Assembly: GCA_919901855.1 (NCBI GenBank)
Contig: CAKKQC010000010.1
Coordinates: 62,001-126,000 of the forward strand
Origin: a bacterium
GTDB taxonomy: Bacteria > Oederibacteriota > CAKKQC01
Direction: 5' to 3'
Length of the DNA: 64,000 nt
Shown piece by piece: positions 61,619 through 64,000 of this stretch (positions within the stretch are counted from its first letter, which is position 1; each line of letters starts with the position of its first letter). Under the pieces are notes generated by a model, which saw nothing but the letters and a program-made list of their open reading frames with translations, had not been told where the DNA came from and did no database searches. The position numbers and the translations under genes were made by a program.

Positions 61619-64000
61619 GTGGCCGACCTGCCCGGGGCCGCGTCCGTGAATCCGTCCCTCGCCGTTCGCCGCCGCCTCGCCCTGGGCTGGACGGTCCTCG
61701 TCCTCGCGGGATTCTTGACCAAGGCCTGGCCCGGCTGGCGGGAGACGGCGTCCTCCTGGCTCGCCGATCTCGGCCGGGGCGAGGCCTGGCGCGCGGCCGC
61801 GATCCTCCCCGTCCTTCCCGGCCACCTCGCGAGCGCCGGCGGGCTCGTCGCGCTCCTGGCCGGCTGGCTCGCGGCGGGTCTTCCGTGCGCGCGGTGGCTT
61901 GCGCCGCGCGTGATAGGCGGGGACCGGCTCGTGCTCGCCCTCGTCCTCGGGGCGGGGACGACCAGCCTGCTCGTCCAGGGGGCGGGACTCGCCGGCCTGC
62001 TGTTCGTTCCATTCCTTCTGGCGGGAGCCGTGGCCTTCGCGGCGGCCGGCCTCCGGGCGGCAATTCGCGGCCGTGCCTGGGAGGTATTCCGGCCGGAGGG
62101 GCCGGACGCGCAGCTTCCCGCCGCGCTCTGCGGCGTGGCGGTGGCGGCCGGCTGGCTCCTCTCTCGCCTCCCCGACTTCTACGAGGACACGGCCGTCCAG
62201 CACTTCGCGATCCCCGAGCAGTGCGCGGCCGTCCACCGGCTGTTCTCGGAGGCGTCGAACACGCTCTGGCATCTCTCGCTGGGGGGCGAGATGCTCTATC
62301 TGCCGCTGTGGGTGCTTGGCGGGATCACGGCGGCCAAGCTCGCGAACGTGGCCGTGGCCGCGATCCTCCTGCTCGTGACGCGCCGGCTCGCCGGTGCGTT
62401 GGGAGCGGACCGGGCCGCGTCGTGGTGGGCGGCCGTGGGGTTGGGCTCGGTCGCGTTTCTGCCCGGGTCCTGCTGGGCGGGGAAGAACGACCTCGTCGCC
62501 GTCCTGTTCTTCGTCGCGAGTGTCTGGGGGGTCGCGTCCGCTCGGGACGGGGGGGCGGCGTGGTGGGGCGTGGCGGGCTGGTGCCTGGGGCTGGCCGGAG
62601 GGGTGAAGTACACGGTCGCGTACCTCGTTCCCGGACTGCTCGCGGCGGCATGGTGGCCCGGGGGCGTGAAGCCCGCCCGCCGCGCCTTCGTCCCGGTCGC
62701 GGGACTGGCCGTGTTACCCGTCGCCGGATGGTTCGTCCGGAACTGGCTCACGATCGGCAACCCGTTCCACCCCGTGCTCTCGGGAGTCTTCCCGGAGCCC
62801 TTCTGGTCGCCCTTCCATGCCCACGCGATGGCCGCGGGTCGGCACGCCTTCTCGTCGGCCGAGGTGAAGTCCGCCTGGTACCCGCTGTTCGCGCCCTGGG
62901 ATGTCGCGCTCGATCCGCAGTTCGGGTCGCCCCTGATCGCGATCGTCCTGCCCGGCGCGTTGATCCTGTCGCCCGGACCGGCCGCGTGGCGCGTGCTGCT
63001 CGGGGTCGGGTACGGGTGCTGGGCGTGCAGCGAGCGGTTCGGCCGGTATCTCGCTCCGCTCCTGCCCATCGTTGCCGCCGCCGGCGCCCCCGCGGTCCTG
63101 CGCCTGGCGGTCGGCCGCAGCGCCGCGTGGGCGCGAGGGTTCGCCGCCGGGCTCGTCGTCTGGACGGTGGTGGCCAGTGCCGCGGCGCGCCTCGCGCCCT
63201 CGGGGTGGCGCGTGGTCCTGGGCCAGACGACGCCCGCCGCCTACCTGCGCGCGCGATACACGACGTGGGATGATGCGCGCCGGTGGGCCGCGGCGCGGAC
63301 TACCCTCCGGGAACGGCTCCTGCTGACCGGCGACGAACGTCGCCTCTGGTTCGGGGGACGGGTCCTGACCTCCGGCGGGGTCGCGGAACCGATGTGGCGC
63401 CTCACGCTCGAGTCCGCATCGCCGGCCGACCTGCGCCGGCGCCTCCGCGAGTTGGGGCTGCGGTTCCTCCTGCACAACCACGTGCAGGCGGCGTATCGGA
63501 GCCTGACGTGGATCGCGTCGCCCGAATGGTCGCCGCGCCAGCTCGTCGTGTACCGGGACTTCATGCGGCGGTACGCCCGTCCGGTCTACTTCCAATCCAG
63601 GGTCGACTTCGCGAACGGCGGGTTCGCGGGCTGGATCTTCGAGACGCTGCCGGGGTTCCCCGGATTCGCCGTCTCGTGCCTGCCGCAGGCCGAGGGGCGC
63701 TTCCGCGGCACGCTCGAGCGGATCGCCGCCGGCCGGGCGGAGGAGGCGCTGGGCGAGGCCCGCCGCGTCGGCGTGCCGGGCGGCGCTGTCCTGGTGGAGG
63801 ACGAGATCCTCGGCTACTGCGAGATGGCCGTCGGCCGGGTGGACCGGGCGAGGCGGGTGTTCAGGGAGGGCCTCGACACCGGGTTCGCGATGCGCGGGGC
63901 GTACAGCGGCTACGCGAGTTGTCTCGCGGCGGCCGGCGATCTGGACGGCGCGATCCGCTGGAAGGCGCGCGAGTGGCTCTACCTCGAGCTGGACGAGACC
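61619..64000 (+). CDS. Large polytopic membrane protein, GT-C-like (cut by window end)
   Basis: An open frame of at least 794 codons from GTG 61619 to the window end with no stop. The first 520 residues contain about 12 helices; FVRNWLTIGNPFHPVLSG (about residue 370) is the pattern of a GT39/ArnT-like periplasmic loop. The last 270 residues are soluble and include TPR-like helices (VLVEDEILGYCEMAVGRVDRARRVF). It probably transfers a sugar from a lipid carrier to a periplasmic acceptor. It follows the aminotransferase by 4 nt, suggesting one operon. The C-terminus is missing. Confidence 0.65.
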   Translation, partial: MADLPGAASVNPSLAVRRRLALGWTVLVLAGFLTKAWPGWRETASSWLADLGRGEAWRAAAILPVLPGHLASAGGLVALLAGWLAAGLPCARWLAPRVIGGDRLVLALVLGAGTTSLLVQGAGLAGLLFVPFLLAGAVAFAAAGLRAAIRGRAWEVFRPEGPDAQLPAALCGVAVAAGWLLSRLPDFYEDTAVQHFAIPEQCAAVHRLFSEASNTLWHLSLGGEMLYLPLWVLGGITAAKLANVAVAAILLLVTRRLAGALGADRAASWWAAVGLGSVAFLPGSCWAGKNDLVAVLFFVASVWGVASARDGGAAWWGVAGWCLGLAGGVKYTVAYLVPGLLAAAWWPGGVKPARRAFVPVAGLAVLPVAGWFVRNWLTIGNPFHPVLSGVFPEPFWSPFHAHAMAAGRHAFSSAEVKSAWYPLFAPWDVALDPQFGSPLIAIVLPGALILSPGPAAWRVLLGVGYGCWACSERFGRYLAPLLPIVAAAGAPAVLRLAVGRSAAWARGFAAGLVVWTVVASAAARLAPSGWRVVLGQTTPAAYLRARYTTWDDARRWAAARTTLRERLLLTGDERRLWFGGRVLTSGGVAEPMWRLTLESASPADLRRRLRELGLRFLLHNHVQAAYRSLTWIASPEWSPRQLVVYRDFMRRYARPVYFQSRVDFANGGFAGWIFETLPGFPGFAVSCLPQAEGRFRGTLERIAAGRAEEALGEARRVGVPGGAVLVEDEILGYCEMAVGRVDRARRVFREGLDTGFAMRGAYSGYASCLAAAGDLDGAIRWKAREWLYLELDET

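Overview
A GC-rich window (about 70% G+C judged by eye) from a free-living, Gram-negative heterotroph. The outer membrane is supported by two beta-barrel proteins with signal peptides and C-terminal aromatic residues, by a DsbD-type reductase and by an LtaS/MdoB-like phosphotransferase. The combination of formylglycine sulfatases, GH3/GH16/GH130 enzymes, DUF4832 and DUF6785-like proteins, a non-pyrrolysine MttB homologue and a Gfo/Idh/MocA protein is typical of Planctomycetota and neighbouring lineages (Hydrogenedentota, Armatimonadota, Verrucomicrobiota). No rRNA or ribosomal protein gene is present, so the phylum stays an inference. None of the four tRNA genes encodes its CCA end.

Layout. 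1-4079: start of a PilZ protein (minus), then a secreted FecR-domain protein and two outer-membrane barrels in one operon. 4101-7812: tRNA-Ala(CGC), HNH nuclease, a two-gene cytochrome bd-like membrane complex with a fused c-type haem site, and an FMN reductase. 7778-10133 (minus): ACS-family MFS permease and MscS channel. 10178-18475: nadB, then an MglA-like GTPase fused to a Roadblock domain, a second Roadblock protein, a TPR-like membrane protein, a GT2 glycosyltransferase, a membrane-anchored Kelch protein and a polytopic spermidine-synthase-like protein. 18486-27384: catabolic block (DUF6785-like transporter, DUF4832 protein, MttB homologue, sulfatase, AraD1-type FAH enzyme, ketoglutaric-semialdehyde-type dehydrogenase). 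27442-31857: DsbD-like reductase, polytopic protein, GH16. 31858-34642: AAA/DUF4143 ATPase and a secreted protein. 34804-38160: tRNA-Ser(CGA), CE7-type esterase, polytopic protein. 38174-41477: a two-gene toxin-antitoxin-like pair and a PA14-containing GH3. 41490-45992 (minus): YwiC-like protein, sulfatase, MFS, a long inverted repeat, GH130. 46043-52757: Gfo/Idh/MocA protein, a 1269-residue secreted protein and, divergent from it, an AraC regulator with three helix-turn-helix units. 52777-57563: tRNA-Ser(GGA), tadA, LtaS-like protein, tRNA-Arg(ACG), GNAT, HtrA. 57625-64000: livHM, a Phd/PIN toxin-antitoxin pair, an ArgD-like aminotransferase and a polytopic protein cut by the window end.

How it fits together. 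Sulfatases, esterase and glycosidases would strip and cut polysaccharides outside or in the periplasm. The MFS, DUF6785-like and Liv permeases would import products. GH130, AraD1/aldehyde dehydrogenase and the Gfo/Idh and MttB proteins would process sugars and methylated compounds inside. This pathway reading is inference from gene content.

Expression signals. Genes are packed tightly and no gene-free stretch exceeds 300 bases; the longest is 31858-32114. Many start codons lie only 6-10 nt after a -10-like hexamer (best cases TATAAT), which suggests frequent leaderless transcription. Three protein genes begin 7-22 nt after the 3' end of a tRNA on the same strand.
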